Of a DNA stretch of 64,000 nucleotides, positions 16,547-27,847 are shown in pieces. The notes below the pieces were generated by a model that worked only from the letters and a program-made list of their open reading frames with translations, did no database searches and was not told the origin of the DNA. The stretch is from Phytohabitans maris (GTDB lineage: Bacteria > Actinomycetota > Actinomycetes > Mycobacteriales > Micromonosporaceae): assembly GCF_031085175.1 (NCBI RefSeq), contig NZ_JAVHUY010000015.1, positions 1 to 64,000 of the forward strand. The letters run 5' to 3'. Position numbers and translations under genes: made by a program. The stretch's first letter is position 1. Each line of letters opens with the position of its first letter.

Positions 16547-16743
16547 CGGCAAAGGCCCATCCCACTCGGTTCGTGTGCGAGCAACGCGGTCACGCCGACG
16601 CTAGCCAGGCCGGACAGGCGCCGGAAGTGGCTGGATTGCCATGCTGCGACGGATTCTCGCCAACGGCCATGACCAGCGAAGACAGCACCGCGCACGCGGT
16701 CGGCGGCGTTGGCGGTAACGGGCGGGCGGCGTACGTTGTCGCC

Positions 16744-17715
16744 ATGCACACCGTGGCCGTGCTCGCCCTGGACAAGGTCGTCCCGTTCGACCTGTCCACC
16801 CCGATCGAGGTGTTCACCCGCACCCGGCTGCCCGACGGCCGCCCCGCCTACCGGGTCCGGGTCTGCGGCGCCGCCGCGGAGGTCGACGCCGGCGCGTTCA
16901 CGCTGCGGCCGCCCTGGGGTCTGGACGCCCTCGCCAGCGCGGACACGATCATCCTCCCGGGCTGCACCGATCCCGCCGCCCCGATCCCCGGCGAGGTCCT
17001 CGACGCCCTGCGGGCGGCCGCCGCCGACGGCACCCGGATCGCCTCGATCTGCGCCGGCGCGTTCATCCTCGCCGCGACCGGGCTGCTCGACGGCCTGCGC
17101 GCGACCACCCACTGGCTCGCCGCCGACCTGCTGGTCGAGCGCCACCCGGCCGTCGTCGTCGACCCGGACGTCCTCTACGTGGACAACGGCCAGCTGCTCA
17201 CCTCGGCGGGCGCGGCGGCCGGGCTCGACCTGTGCCTGCACCTGATCCGCCGCGACCACGGCTCCGCCGTCGCCGCCGACGCCGCCCGGCTCTCCGTCAT
17301 GCCGCTGGAACGCGAAGGCGGGCAGGCCCAGTTCATCGTGCACGACCAGCCGCCCACCCCGCGCGGCTCGGTCCTCGAGCCCGTGCTGCGCTGGATGCGG
17401 GAGAACGCCGCCACGGACCTCACCCTCGGCGGAATCGCCGCCCAGGCCGGCATGAGCACCCGCACGCTCAACCGCCGCTTTCGCGAGCAGACCGGCACGA
17501 CACCGTTGCAGTGGCTGCACCGCAACCGCGTTCGCCAGGCCCAGTACCTGCTGGAAGCCACCGACCACCCGGTCGAGCGGATCGCCGCCCAGGTCGGCTT
17601 CGGCTCACCCACCGCGTTTCGGGACCGCTTCAAGCGGGTCGTCGGCACCAGCCCGCACGCGTACCGGGCCGCCTTCCAGAAACCCACCACCGCCGGACCG
17701 AAACCCACGGCCTGA
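16744..17715 (+). CDS. GlxA-family (DJ-1/PfpI plus AraC HTH) transcriptional regulator
   Basis: A 323-residue regulator. Residues 1-190 form a DJ-1/PfpI-like domain with the nucleophile-elbow region ASICAGAFILAATGLLDG. The C-terminal 100 residues are an AraC/XylS double HTH, with LTLGGIAAQAGMSTRTLNRRF and VERIAAQVGFGSPTAFRDRF. Such proteins sense small amides or betaines in some species. ATG 16744 lies 6 bases after TACGTT, suggesting a leaderless promoter. It diverges from the DUF2269/DUF3817 membrane operon about 200 bases away, its likeliest target. Confidence 0.88.
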   Translation: MHTVAVLALDKVVPFDLSTPIEVFTRTRLPDGRPAYRVRVCGAAAEVDAGAFTLRPPWGLDALASADTIILPGCTDPAAPIPGEVLDALRAAAADGTRIASICAGAFILAATGLLDGLRATTHWLAADLLVERHPAVVVDPDVLYVDNGQLLTSAGAAAGLDLCLHLIRRDHGSAVAADAARLSVMPLEREGGQAQFIVHDQPPTPRGSVLEPVLRWMRENAATDLTLGGIAAQAGMSTRTLNRRFREQTGTTPLQWLHRNRVRQAQYLLEATDHPVERIAAQVGFGSPTAFRDRFKRVVGTSPHAYRAAFQKPTTAGPKPTA

Positions 17716-17736
17716 ACGCGACTCACCCGTGGCGGA

Positions 17737-18033
17737 TCACGTGCCGTCGGTCGGCGGTGAGGTCGCCGGCGGGTCGGCGGGCGAGGCCTTGGTGGGCCGC
17801 CCCGCGTCCGGCGGCGGGAGCGACACCCCGGGCGACGGGCGGCGCTGCCGCACGGCGGCGCGGCGCCGGCGGTCCTGCCAGTACCAGAGCGTGACCAGCA
17901 GGACCGCGCCGCCGGCGAGCATCACGATGACGCCGGTCGCCTCCAGGTCGATCCACCAGGGGTGGACCTCGACCGCGAACGCCAGTACGGCGCCGAGCGC
18001 GATCAGGAAGATTCCGCCGCTGATGCCCACCAC
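17737..18033 (-). CDS. DUF6458-like small membrane protein
   Basis: A 98-residue protein with two closely spaced transmembrane helices: IFLIALGAVLAFAVEVHPWW with the acidic/aromatic turn WWIDLEATG, then VIVMLAGGAVLLVTLWYW. An Arg-rich stop-transfer segment and a Pro/Ser-rich tail follow. This matches the DUF6458 pattern (GGIFLIxLGAILAFAV...D...G.ILMLAG) found in actinomycetes. GTG 18033 or 18030 is the likely start. It lies 83 bases downstream of the large membrane protein on the same strand and may be read with it. Confidence 0.7.
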   Translation of the reverse strand: MVGISGGIFLIALGAVLAFAVEVHPWWIDLEATGVIVMLAGGAVLLVTLWYWQDRRRRAAVRQRRPSPGVSLPPPDAGRPTKASPADPPATSPPTDGT

Positions 18034-18116
18034 CAGAGCATCCGCCGGCCCGGTCCCACGGGAACGGCGATTGGGTGAGTATCGCCTCGTTGTGGTGGTG
18101 CCGCGTAGCCCGCCGG

Positions 18117-20309
18117 TCAGCCGGGGTCGGTGGGCAGGCGTAGCTCCGGGCTCGGCCGCTCCCAGAGGCGGCTCGGGTCGTTGAGCGGGTCGACGTGCCA
18201 CATCCGGACCGCGATGGTGGGCTCGACGAGCCGGCCCTCCCGTACGGTGGCCGTGGCGCCGGTGGTGAGCCTCACCCCGGCGGTCTCGAGGCTGGTCAGG
18301 TAGTCCTCGCCGGGCGGTGGGCGGTCGGGCAGCAGGGCGTCGGCCAGCAGCACGGCGTCCCACATCGGGATCAGGTAGGTGCCGAGGTCGTTGGGGCGGC
18401 ACGGCTGGCTGGTCAGCTTGGCGGCGGCGTCGAGCGTGCAGGCGTTGCGGACCTCCCCCGCCAGGGCGTCCTCGGCCCGGTCCGCGCAGGTGAAGGTCTC
18501 CTCCGGGCGGAGGTTGAGCACGCCGCGCGAGGCGTACATCTGCGTGGTGAGCGTCGTGAACATGCCGTCCGTCAGGTCCGCGCACCCGGGACCGCTGACG
18601 TAGTAGTCGACCGGCCAGTCCGCGTTGCTGACCGCGCGTAGCTGGTAGTTGGCCATGAAGCGGCTGGCCGAGACGTCCGCGATGACCAGCCGTGGCCGGG
18701 AGTGGCCGCAGACGTCGTTGATCCGCTGGACGAAGTCGGCGAACCGCGTCCACCGGTCGGCGAAGTAGAGCACCGTCGGCGGCCCGCCGGCGTGTGCCGT
18801 ACAGGCCGTGGCGTCGATCCGGTCCAGGGCGGGCAGGTGCCGCGCGGTGGCTCCCGGGGCCGGCTTGACCGCGGCGAGCAGGTCGTTGACGAGCGACGTC
18901 GTGTACTGGTCGGTCGGGTCCCGCTGCTGGTAGATGTCCAGCGCGAACCCCGCGGGGAAGCGCTGCCGCAACCGGGCCACGGTGTCCGCGGCGTAGTCCA
19001 TGTTGGACGGAGCAAGCTGGAGGTAGCCGGGGCGGTCAACGAACGGCCGGTCCGGCGCCCCGAGGTCGGCCAGCAGGTTCGGGGCGATGAACGGGATGCC
19101 GGCGTCGAGGAGCCGGTTGATCGCGCGCTGCGTGACGTCGCGGCTGTCGCCGCCACCGATGACCACCAGGCGCTGGCCCAGCGCCTCCCGGCGCGAGATG
19201 ACGAGCTGGGCGACGTCGTCGGCGTGCCCGACGTCCTGGGCGGCGTCGGCGATGACCACGTGCAGCCGGTGCGTGCCGGCCGCGGCCATCTGGGTCTGCG
19301 CGAAGAGCAGCGCGCGCAACTGGTCGCGTTCGGACGGATAGTCCCGGCCGTCCGCGCACCGCGTGGCGTCCGCGGGGTGCGACTCGCAGGAGAGGGCGCC
19401 GAGCCACACCACGGTGAGATCGCCGTCGCGCAGCGGCTGGTTGTTGGCGAGGATCCGGCGCTCCAGCGCGATGGTCACCGGGTCGCCGCCGAAGGCCGGC
19501 GCGGCGAACACCCCGGGGTCGGCGGTGTCGAGCAGGCCGTAGCAGCGTTCACCGTCGGCGGTCGTCCGCAGGACCGTGATCCCGGTCGAGGTCGGCAGCG
19601 TGTAGCAGCGGTTGACGACGCCGGGCAGCCAGTCGTCCCGGGTCCAGCCCAGAAAGCCCAGCACGAGCGTGAGCACCGCCAGGATCACGTGGTGGTTGGC
19701 GGTGAGCGCCGGTTGCCGGGCGATCTTGCCGATCTTGTCCGAGACAAGTACCGGCAGGACCACCGCCGCGATCGAGATGGCGAGCGCGCGGGCCTCGGTG
19801 CTGCCCCGAAACACCTCGGCCACGAAGACGGTGGCGCCGGCGAAGACGATGGCCGTGCCGCCCAGCAACGCGACCAGCCGCAGGTTGGGGCTCAGCAGGG
19901 TGGCGATGACGCCCAGCACGATCGCCACCAGGATCGTCCACACGCCGACGTAGCCCGTGATCGCCGCGTGCACGACCAGGATCAGCAGCGCGAGCATGGC
20001 GGCGAGCCGGGACCGGGAGCGGCTGACGAACGAGGGCCCGCCGGGTCTCGGCGGCTCGTCGCCGGAGTCGGACCGGGCCTGGGCGAGCAGCGTACGCAGT
20101 CTCTCGTAGAGCCGGAGCGTGCCCCAGAGCGCGGCGGACGCGGCCAGGACGAGGACGATCGACCAGAGCCCGGAGGCCCCGGCGAGCAGCGCGCGGACCA
20201 CGATGAGGCCGGCGAGCACCACCGCCGCCAACCGGAGAACGACGTCCACGGTCAGCAGCGAGCGGAAGAACCTGCCCGGATGCGCACGCTTTGGCAATGG
20301 GGACCTCAC
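18117..20309 (-). CDS. Membrane protein fused to a periplasmic-binding-protein-like domain
   Basis: About 730 residues, not assigned to a named family. Residues 1-230 hold six or so hydrophobic segments arranged in pairs. The rest is extracytoplasmic and resembles a type-1 solute-binding fold: LTVVWLGALSC, a VIGGGDSRDVTQRAINRLLDAGIP-type region, APSNMDYAADTVARLRQRF, FALDIYQQRDPTDQYT and a C-terminal YLIPMWDAVLLADALL. Six or more Cys suggest disulfides. GTG 20309 is chosen since upstream in-frame codons run into the divergent promoter. The role may be ligand sensing at the membrane, which is inference only. Confidence 0.6.
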   Translation of the reverse strand: MRSPLPKRAHPGRFFRSLLTVDVVLRLAAVVLAGLIVVRALLAGASGLWSIVLVLAASAALWGTLRLYERLRTLLAQARSDSGDEPPRPGGPSFVSRSRSRLAAMLALLILVVHAAITGYVGVWTILVAIVLGVIATLLSPNLRLVALLGGTAIVFAGATVFVAEVFRGSTEARALAISIAAVVLPVLVSDKIGKIARQPALTANHHVILAVLTLVLGFLGWTRDDWLPGVVNRCYTLPTSTGITVLRTTADGERCYGLLDTADPGVFAAPAFGGDPVTIALERRILANNQPLRDGDLTVVWLGALSCESHPADATRCADGRDYPSERDQLRALLFAQTQMAAAGTHRLHVVIADAAQDVGHADDVAQLVISRREALGQRLVVIGGGDSRDVTQRAINRLLDAGIPFIAPNLLADLGAPDRPFVDRPGYLQLAPSNMDYAADTVARLRQRFPAGFALDIYQQRDPTDQYTTSLVNDLLAAVKPAPGATARHLPALDRIDATACTAHAGGPPTVLYFADRWTRFADFVQRINDVCGHSRPRLVIADVSASRFMANYQLRAVSNADWPVDYYVSGPGCADLTDGMFTTLTTQMYASRGVLNLRPEETFTCADRAEDALAGEVRNACTLDAAAKLTSQPCRPNDLGTYLIPMWDAVLLADALLPDRPPPGEDYLTSLETAGVRLTTGATATVREGRLVEPTIAVRMWHVDPLNDPSRLWERPSPELRLPTDPG

Positions 20310-20429
20310 GGAAGGCGATGGCAGAGGTAGCCCTCGATGGTACGAACCACCGCAAACACGAAGGCTCGCCGGCACCGCTTCTCGCCAAGCCCATGATCTA
20401 TGATATTGGTTATCCTAGAAGGGATGCCA

Positions 20430-21221
20430 ATGATCGTCGATGTGCACTGTCATGTCTGGCCCGACCACATCGCCCCGCAGGTGCTGGCCAGCCGGCCGGC
20501 CGCCCTCGACCCGGTCTTCGACGGCACGGTCGGCGGGCTGATCCGCACCATGGACGCGGCCGGGGTCGATCGCGCGGTCTGTCTCGGCATCGCCAACACG
20601 GCCCGCCACGTGCGCCGGGTCAACGAGTTCATCGGCTCGATCGACCGCGACCGGCTGGTCCCGTTCGGCACCGTCCACCCGGACCTCCCGGTCGCGGAAA
20701 ACCTGCGTTCGTTGCGGGACAACGGGATCGGCGGCGTCAAGCTGCACCCGCTCTTCCAGGACCTGTCGCTGGCCGACCCGCGGGTCGTCGACATCGCGCG
20801 CGCCCTGGCCGAGGCCGGCATCGTGGTCGTCACGCACGCGGGCGCCGGCGGCGACGAGGCCGCCAACGAGCGCGGGGCGCCCCGGAGCCTGCGGGCGCTG
20901 CACGACGCGGTGCCCGACCTCACGCTGGTCGCCTGCCACTACGGCGGATACCACCGGCTCGACGAGGCCGAGGCCGAGGTGCTCGGCTCGCGGATCGTCC
21001 TCGAGACGTCCTGGCCGCCGCGGCTGGCCGAACTCGATCCCGACCGCCTCCGCGCGATCATCCGCCGGCACGGCGCGGACCGGATCGTCTTCGGCTCCGA
21101 CTGGCCGATGGCGGACCCGGCCGCGGAGATCGCCACGATCCGCTCGCTCGGCCTCGACCGGGCCGAGGAGGAGGCGATCCTGGGCGGCACGCTGAGCCGC
21201 CTGCTCACCGGTTCAGCGTGA
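20430..21221 (+). CDS. Amidohydrolase 2-family metal-dependent hydrolase
   Basis: A 263-residue TIM-barrel amidohydrolase. It has the N-terminal metal motif DVHCHVW, GGVKLHPLFQD, VVTHAGAGGDEAA with the metal His, ACHYGGYHR, and GSDWPMADP near the C-terminus with the catalytic Asp. This is the amidohydrolase-2 (ACMSD/4-oxalomesaconate hydratase-like) layout, and the substrate is unknown. ATG 20430 is preferred to 20424 because AGAAGGG is well spaced from it. A GATA-N5-TATC motif lies upstream. The stop codon TGA is the first part of the interrupted palindromic repeat downstream. Confidence 0.8.
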   Translation: MIVDVHCHVWPDHIAPQVLASRPAALDPVFDGTVGGLIRTMDAAGVDRAVCLGIANTARHVRRVNEFIGSIDRDRLVPFGTVHPDLPVAENLRSLRDNGIGGVKLHPLFQDLSLADPRVVDIARALAEAGIVVVTHAGAGGDEAANERGAPRSLRALHDAVPDLTLVACHYGGYHRLDEAEAEVLGSRIVLETSWPPRLAELDPDRLRAIIRRHGADRIVFGSDWPMADPAAEIATIRSLGLDRAEEEAILGGTLSRLLTGSA

Positions 21222-21435
21222 TCGAAGCTCCTCTCAAGCTGTTAGGGCCTGGATCAAATTCCTTGCCGGGCTGCGCCGGGCCCAGGCGGCGCCATGCGGC
21301 GTCGGGCGTAAGCCCGCATACAACACCGGTATGCGACCTTGCGCCCGCCACCACCTGACGCCGCCTGGACTCCGGCTCGCACCGACAAACTCTTTGATAC
21401 AGGCCCTAGAGCGACTTGAAAGGAGCTTCGATCAC
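21218..21435. repeat. Palindromic repeat family A, copy 1 (interrupted)
   Basis: Arms GTGATCGAAGCTCCTCTCAA and TTGAAAGGAGCTTCGATCAC form an inverted repeat like those at 29046 and 44795. Here the loop is split by a 162-bp insert. Removing the insert and one TA restores a 19-base centre that aligns base for base in length with copy 2. The left arm overlaps the amidohydrolase stop codon, so the intact hairpin could have acted as a terminator. Confidence 0.85.
21245..21406. mobile_element. 162-bp MITE-like element with TA target duplication
   Basis: The element starts GGGCCTGGATCAAA and ends in the reverse complement GGGCCTGTATCAAA, giving 14-bp terminal inverted repeats with one mismatch. It is flanked by TA on both sides (21243-21244, 21407-21408). 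Internal complementary blocks (GCGGCGTC with GACGCCGC, CGCATAC with GTATGCG) make it foldable over most of its length. It has no open reading frame of note. Size, ends and TA duplication fit a non-autonomous derivative of an IS630/Tc1- or IS5-like transposon. Confidence 0.75.
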
Positions 21436-21453
21436 CGGCGGGGGTCGCTGGGG

Positions 21454-23520
21454 TCAGCAGGTGGCGTCGAGGCCGGCCCAGTCGGCGCGGTCGTTGTAGC
21501 CGCCGTCGCCGGCGTCGCCGACCACCAGGTCGAGGAGGCGGACGCCGGTCAGGTCGACGTCGATCCGCGCGGTCGCGTCGCGGGTGACCACCCCGCTGTC
21601 GAACAGGACGCGGCCGTCGCCGACCACCTGGAACGTGGCCGTGCCGCCGTCCGGGCCGACGTTGCGCACGGCGTCGTCGATGCCGGCCGTCGCGGCCAGC
21701 CGGGCGCAGGCGCCGCCGAGGTAGTAGCGGACCGTCGACGGGGAGGCCACGCCGAGGCCGGTCGGGTACACCTGGCCGAGCAGGCTGATCGGCGAACCGC
21801 CGCCGACGCTGAGGTCGACCGTGGGGCTCATCCATCCACTCGTCGCGCTGATCCACTCGTGGTGCGACAGGACGGTGGCACCGTCCGGCGGCGCCGGCGC
21901 GATCGTCACCGCCGTACTGGTCCGCTGCCGCTGCCGCCCCTTGCCGATCACCTCGTACGACGTGGTGGCGGTGAGCGTGCCGGTGCCGGGCGCGGTCGTG
22001 GCGGGCAGGGTCACGGTGAAGGCGAGCGTGCTGGCGTGCCCGGGCGCCAGTACCGCCGGGGCGTGACCGGTGGGGCGGACCGACCAGCCGTCCGGCGCGG
22101 CGAGCGAGACCCGCGGCGCCAGGACCGGGAGCACGCCGTCGTTGCGTACCGCGACCTCGACCCGGGCGGCGTCACCGCCGGCGAGCACCGGTGCGCTCCC
22201 CTCCGGGACGGGCGCGCCGCCGACCCGGGTGACCTGGGGCAGGCTCGCGGTCACGTGCGGGACGCCGGGGAGCCCGCGGCTGGGCGCGACCCGCAGCAGC
22301 GCGGCGCCGTGGGCCGGTACCGCCGCGCTGAGCGTGCCGCCGCTCTCGGTGACCTGGTCGGTCCAGGCGTTCCGCACGGTGAACCGGGAGCCGAAGAGGC
22401 CGACCGCGGCGGCGCGGGCGGTCAGCACCCGCGCGGCGTCCCCGCGGTTGAGCAGCACGACCGCCCGGGAACCGTCGGCGAGCCGCTTCACCCAGGTCTC
22501 CGTGGTGCCGGCGGGTCCGACCCGGACGGCCTGGACGGCGGCCCGGTCCTGGTTGATCGCCAGCACGTCGCGGTCGGTGAGGATGTCGACGGAGGCCTGG
22601 CTGAGCGTACGCACGTCGCTGCCGATCACCAGTGGCGCGGCGGCCACCGCCCAGAGCGTCATCTGCGTGCGGAACTCCTCGTCGGTCATGCCGAGCTGCG
22701 GGCCGAGGTAGTCCGGGTCGTTGAAGTGTCCGGGGCGGACGACCTCTGGGTGCCGGGCGTTCGCGTCGTAGTTGCGCAGGACGTCCTTGAACTTGATCTC
22801 ACCGACGAACCCCACGTCCGTGTACGTGCGCCAGGACTGGGCGATCGCCGGCGCGTACGTCCACGAGTACGTGGACTGCTGCTCCTCGGGGTAGTCGCCC
22901 CAGTCCGGCGAGGTCACCGGGTTGCAGAGGTTGAAGATGATCGGGCGGCCGCTGGCGTTGTCGCGCAGTGCCCGGGCGAACTCGGTGAACACCGTCTTCG
23001 GGTCGAGGTCGGCGGCGATCCCGCAGAGGAAGTCCACCTTGACCGCGTCGAACTCCCAGGCGGCGAACTGGTCGGCGTCGCGCTGGTAGTAGCCGTGGCT
23101 GCCCAGCCCGCACCGCCCCGGGATGTACGGCCCGGCGTCGGTGTAGATGCCGGCCTTCAGCCCCTTGGCGTGGATGTAGTCGACCAGCGGCTTGAGCCCG
23201 TTGGGAAACCGGGTCCGGTCGGCCTGGAGGTCGCCGGCGGCGGTACGCGGCTCCGGGTCCTGCCAGCCGCCGTCCAGCCAGACGATGTCGTACCCGGCGG
23301 CGGCCAGCCCGCGCGAGACCAGGGCGTCGGCGGCCTCCCGTACGGCCTGCTCGGAGAAGTTGCCGCCGAGCCCGAAGTACGTGTTCCACCCTTGGTAGGG
23401 GGTCGGGCTGAGGGGCGCGGGCGCCGGTGCGGTCGCGAAGGGGCCGGCGGCCCGGGCGGGCGCCGGCGCGACGAGCAGGGCGGCGGCGAGGGCGATCAGG
23501 GCGGTGAGATGTCGTTTCAC
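21454..23520 (-). CDS. Secreted GH27 alpha-galactosidase with NPCBM domain
   Basis: A 688-residue secreted glycoside hydrolase family 27 enzyme that removes terminal alpha-galactose (or related residues) from polysaccharides. Residues 1-24 are a signal peptide ending ARA. The catalytic barrel holds YQGWNTYFG, WLDGGW, the nucleophile Asp in AVKVDFLCG and the acid/base Asp in HFNDPDYLG. A beta-sandwich, a NEW3-like segment and a C-terminal NPCBM domain (DRADWAGLDATC at the end) follow. GTG 23520 has AAAGGA upstream; the overlapping ATG is out of frame. A promoter with an AT-rich UP-like stretch lies at 23650-23697. Confidence 0.9.
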   Translation of the reverse strand: MKRHLTALIALAAALLVAPAPARAAGPFATAPAPAPLSPTPYQGWNTYFGLGGNFSEQAVREAADALVSRGLAAAGYDIVWLDGGWQDPEPRTAAGDLQADRTRFPNGLKPLVDYIHAKGLKAGIYTDAGPYIPGRCGLGSHGYYQRDADQFAAWEFDAVKVDFLCGIAADLDPKTVFTEFARALRDNASGRPIIFNLCNPVTSPDWGDYPEEQQSTYSWTYAPAIAQSWRTYTDVGFVGEIKFKDVLRNYDANARHPEVVRPGHFNDPDYLGPQLGMTDEEFRTQMTLWAVAAAPLVIGSDVRTLSQASVDILTDRDVLAINQDRAAVQAVRVGPAGTTETWVKRLADGSRAVVLLNRGDAARVLTARAAAVGLFGSRFTVRNAWTDQVTESGGTLSAAVPAHGAALLRVAPSRGLPGVPHVTASLPQVTRVGGAPVPEGSAPVLAGGDAARVEVAVRNDGVLPVLAPRVSLAAPDGWSVRPTGHAPAVLAPGHASTLAFTVTLPATTAPGTGTLTATTSYEVIGKGRQRQRTSTAVTIAPAPPDGATVLSHHEWISATSGWMSPTVDLSVGGGSPISLLGQVYPTGLGVASPSTVRYYLGGACARLAATAGIDDAVRNVGPDGGTATFQVVGDGRVLFDSGVVTRDATARIDVDLTGVRLLDLVVGDAGDGGYNDRADWAGLDATC

Positions 23521-23906
23521 ATCAGGTCCTTTGCTGCCCGGCGGAAGGCACGGCGGAGCGCCCGGCCGGGGGCGCCGCGCCCGCTCCTGAGTGGAGGGAG
23601 TCGCCAGGACGTCCGCACCGGTCGATGCCCGCGCGCCTGTGTTTCGAGGATCTTCCAGCGGGTTACAGGCGCGTGTCAATATTAATTCATAAAATACGAG
23701 TTCTCGCTTCGGTGGAGGCGTGCCCGGTCCGCGGTGACGGACGGCGATGTCCATATGGGACAAGCCAGGTGGCGTAGGCAGGGACGGGAAGAAGGCCGAA
23801 CACCCCACTATGGCTCGCGGCGCGGTGACGGTAGCGTTTGCGGGCGGCGGGCCGCCCCCTTCAGCCGGCGGCCCATGCTCGCTGTCCGTCGGTTTGGAGG
23901 ATGCGC
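23521..23906. other. Divergent intergenic region between GH27 and DivIVA-like genes
   Basis: 386 bases without a gene. It holds the GH27 promoter at 23650-23697 and the DivIVA-like ribosome site TTTGGAGG at 23893-23900. No repeat or conserved RNA is apparent. Confidence 0.6.
23650..23697 (-). promoter_or_regulatory. Promoter of the GH27 gene with AT-rich upstream element
   Basis: On the minus strand TTGACA (23679-23674) is followed after 18 bases by GAAGAT (23655-23650). Directly upstream is an unusually AT-rich stretch, 23680-23697, in this very GC-rich genome, which may act as an UP element or a repressor site. Confidence 0.5.
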
Positions 23907-25361
23907 ATGTCCCAGCGAGGTGAGGCGGTTGCGGCGCCCGAGGGCGCGGCGTCCCAGCGGTTCCAGATCACCCTGCGTGGTTACGACAAAGGGCAGGTGG
24001 ACCGGTTCGTCGCCCAGGCGGAGAGCGGCATGGCGGCCGTCCAGCGGGAGCGCGACCAGGCGCTGGCTCAGGCCCGCGACCTGGCCGGGCAGCTGCACCA
24101 GCAGCGGTCCGAGCTGGCCGAGATGCACGCCGAGCTGACCGAGATACGGGACCGGCCGCGGCAGCTGGAGAAGGCGTCGTACCGCGACCTCGGCGCGATC
24201 GTCGACCAGATCATCGAGCTCTCCGAAAAGCAGGGCGAGCTGCTGGTCAACGCGGCCGCGGAGCGGGCCGCCGCGCTCGAGGCGCAGGCGGAGAAGGCGC
24301 TCGCCGACGCCCGTGACCTGGCCGAGCGGGTGCGCGCGGCGGGCGAGGCCGCCCACGACCGGAGCATGCAGGCGGCCCAGCAGGTCGACGAAGAGGCCAC
24401 CAAGCGGGCCGAGCAGGCGCGGGCCGACGCCGAGGCGCTGGTGGAGGCGGCGCGGGCGCAGGCGCAGCAGGAGACCGAGACCGCCCGGGCCAGCACCCAC
24501 CAGGAGCTGACCCAGTGGCAGGCCACTGTGGAGCGGGAGATCGCCGACCGGCGTTCGGCGGCCGAGCGCGACCTCAACGAGCAGCTGACCGCGGCCCAGG
24601 CCAAGATGGCCGACGAGCGTTCGCAGGCCGAGCAGAGCGCCGCCACCTTGCTGGCCGAGGCGCAGCAGCACGCGGCCGAGATCCGGCGCCGCGCGGACGA
24701 GCAGCAGGCCAGCCACCAGCAGCAGCTCCAGCTCGTGCAGCAGGAGATCCAGATGCGCCGGCAGGCGCTGGCCCAGCTGCAGAGCGAGCTCGACACCGGT
24801 CAGCAGCAGCTCACCCAGGTGCGCCACGACGGCGACGTCGCCGAGCGTGAGGTGGCCGAGCTGTTGCAGCAGCTCGGCGCGGTGCGGCAGGACCTGGCCG
24901 GCGAGCTCGACCGGCTGGAGCACGCCCGCGGCTCCGCCGAGTCCGCCGAGCGGCACGCCAAGGAGGTGCGGGCCCGGGTGCAGCGCGAGGCGAAGCGGGT
25001 CGCCGACCTGGCCGCCGCCGCGGTGATGGCGGCCGCGGCGACCAACGTGCAGACCGGGGAGTACCCGCAGGTGGGCCCGCCCCGGCAAAAGCCCGCGCCG
25101 GCCGCCGAGGAGGTGCCCGACGAGGCGGCCGCGCCCGCCCCGGAGCCGGCGAACGTGCCGGAGCCCGTCCCCGTGCCGGAGGCCGCGCACCGCCCTGAGG
25201 CCGTGCCCGCGCCGGCGCGCAGCCTCTTCGAGCCGGGCCCGCGCAACGGTCAGGTCGAGCAGGCCGGCGGCGAGCACGACGGCGGCGGCAACGGAAACGG
25301 CCACCCGGAGCACGCCGGCGGCGCCGTACCCGCGCGGCCCGGACCCCGAGTGGCCGAGTAG
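23907..25361 (+). CDS. DivIVA-motif coiled-coil cytoskeletal-like protein
   Basis: A 484-residue protein. Residues 18-35 (RFQITLRGYDKGQVDRFVAQ) are a DivIVA N-terminal membrane-binding motif. Residues about 35-390 are nearly uninterrupted Glu/Gln/Ala/Arg-rich coiled coil, including the ERAAALEAQAEKALADARDLAE type of heptads. The last 90 residues are Pro/Glu/Ala-rich and disordered, ending GPRVAE. The arrangement is like the polar-growth scaffold proteins (DivIVA, Scy, FilP) of filamentous actinomycetes. ATG 23907 is chosen for its TTTGGAGG six bases upstream. Stand-alone gene followed by a bidirectional terminator. Confidence 0.8.
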   Translation: MSQRGEAVAAPEGAASQRFQITLRGYDKGQVDRFVAQAESGMAAVQRERDQALAQARDLAGQLHQQRSELAEMHAELTEIRDRPRQLEKASYRDLGAIVDQIIELSEKQGELLVNAAAERAAALEAQAEKALADARDLAERVRAAGEAAHDRSMQAAQQVDEEATKRAEQARADAEALVEAARAQAQQETETARASTHQELTQWQATVEREIADRRSAAERDLNEQLTAAQAKMADERSQAEQSAATLLAEAQQHAAEIRRRADEQQASHQQQLQLVQQEIQMRRQALAQLQSELDTGQQQLTQVRHDGDVAEREVAELLQQLGAVRQDLAGELDRLEHARGSAESAERHAKEVRARVQREAKRVADLAAAAVMAAAATNVQTGEYPQVGPPRQKPAPAAEEVPDEAAAPAPEPANVPEPVPVPEAAHRPEAVPAPARSLFEPGPRNGQVEQAGGEHDGGGNGNGHPEHAGGAVPARPGPRVAE

Positions 25362-25368
25362 CCGGTCT

Positions 25369-25400
25369 CAGGGTGCGGAGGGTGACCCCGCCGCACCCTG
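25369..25400. terminator. Bidirectional intrinsic terminator
   Basis: A perfect 10-bp stem CAGGGTGCGG/CCGCACCCTG with a 12-base loop sits between the convergent DivIVA-like and GH10 genes, 7 bases after the former's stop. A GTTTCC tract follows on the plus strand. Confidence 0.75.
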
Positions 25401-25412
25401 GCCCTGTTTCCT

Positions 25413-27824
<2,412 letters not shown>

Positions 27825-27847
<23 letters not shown>

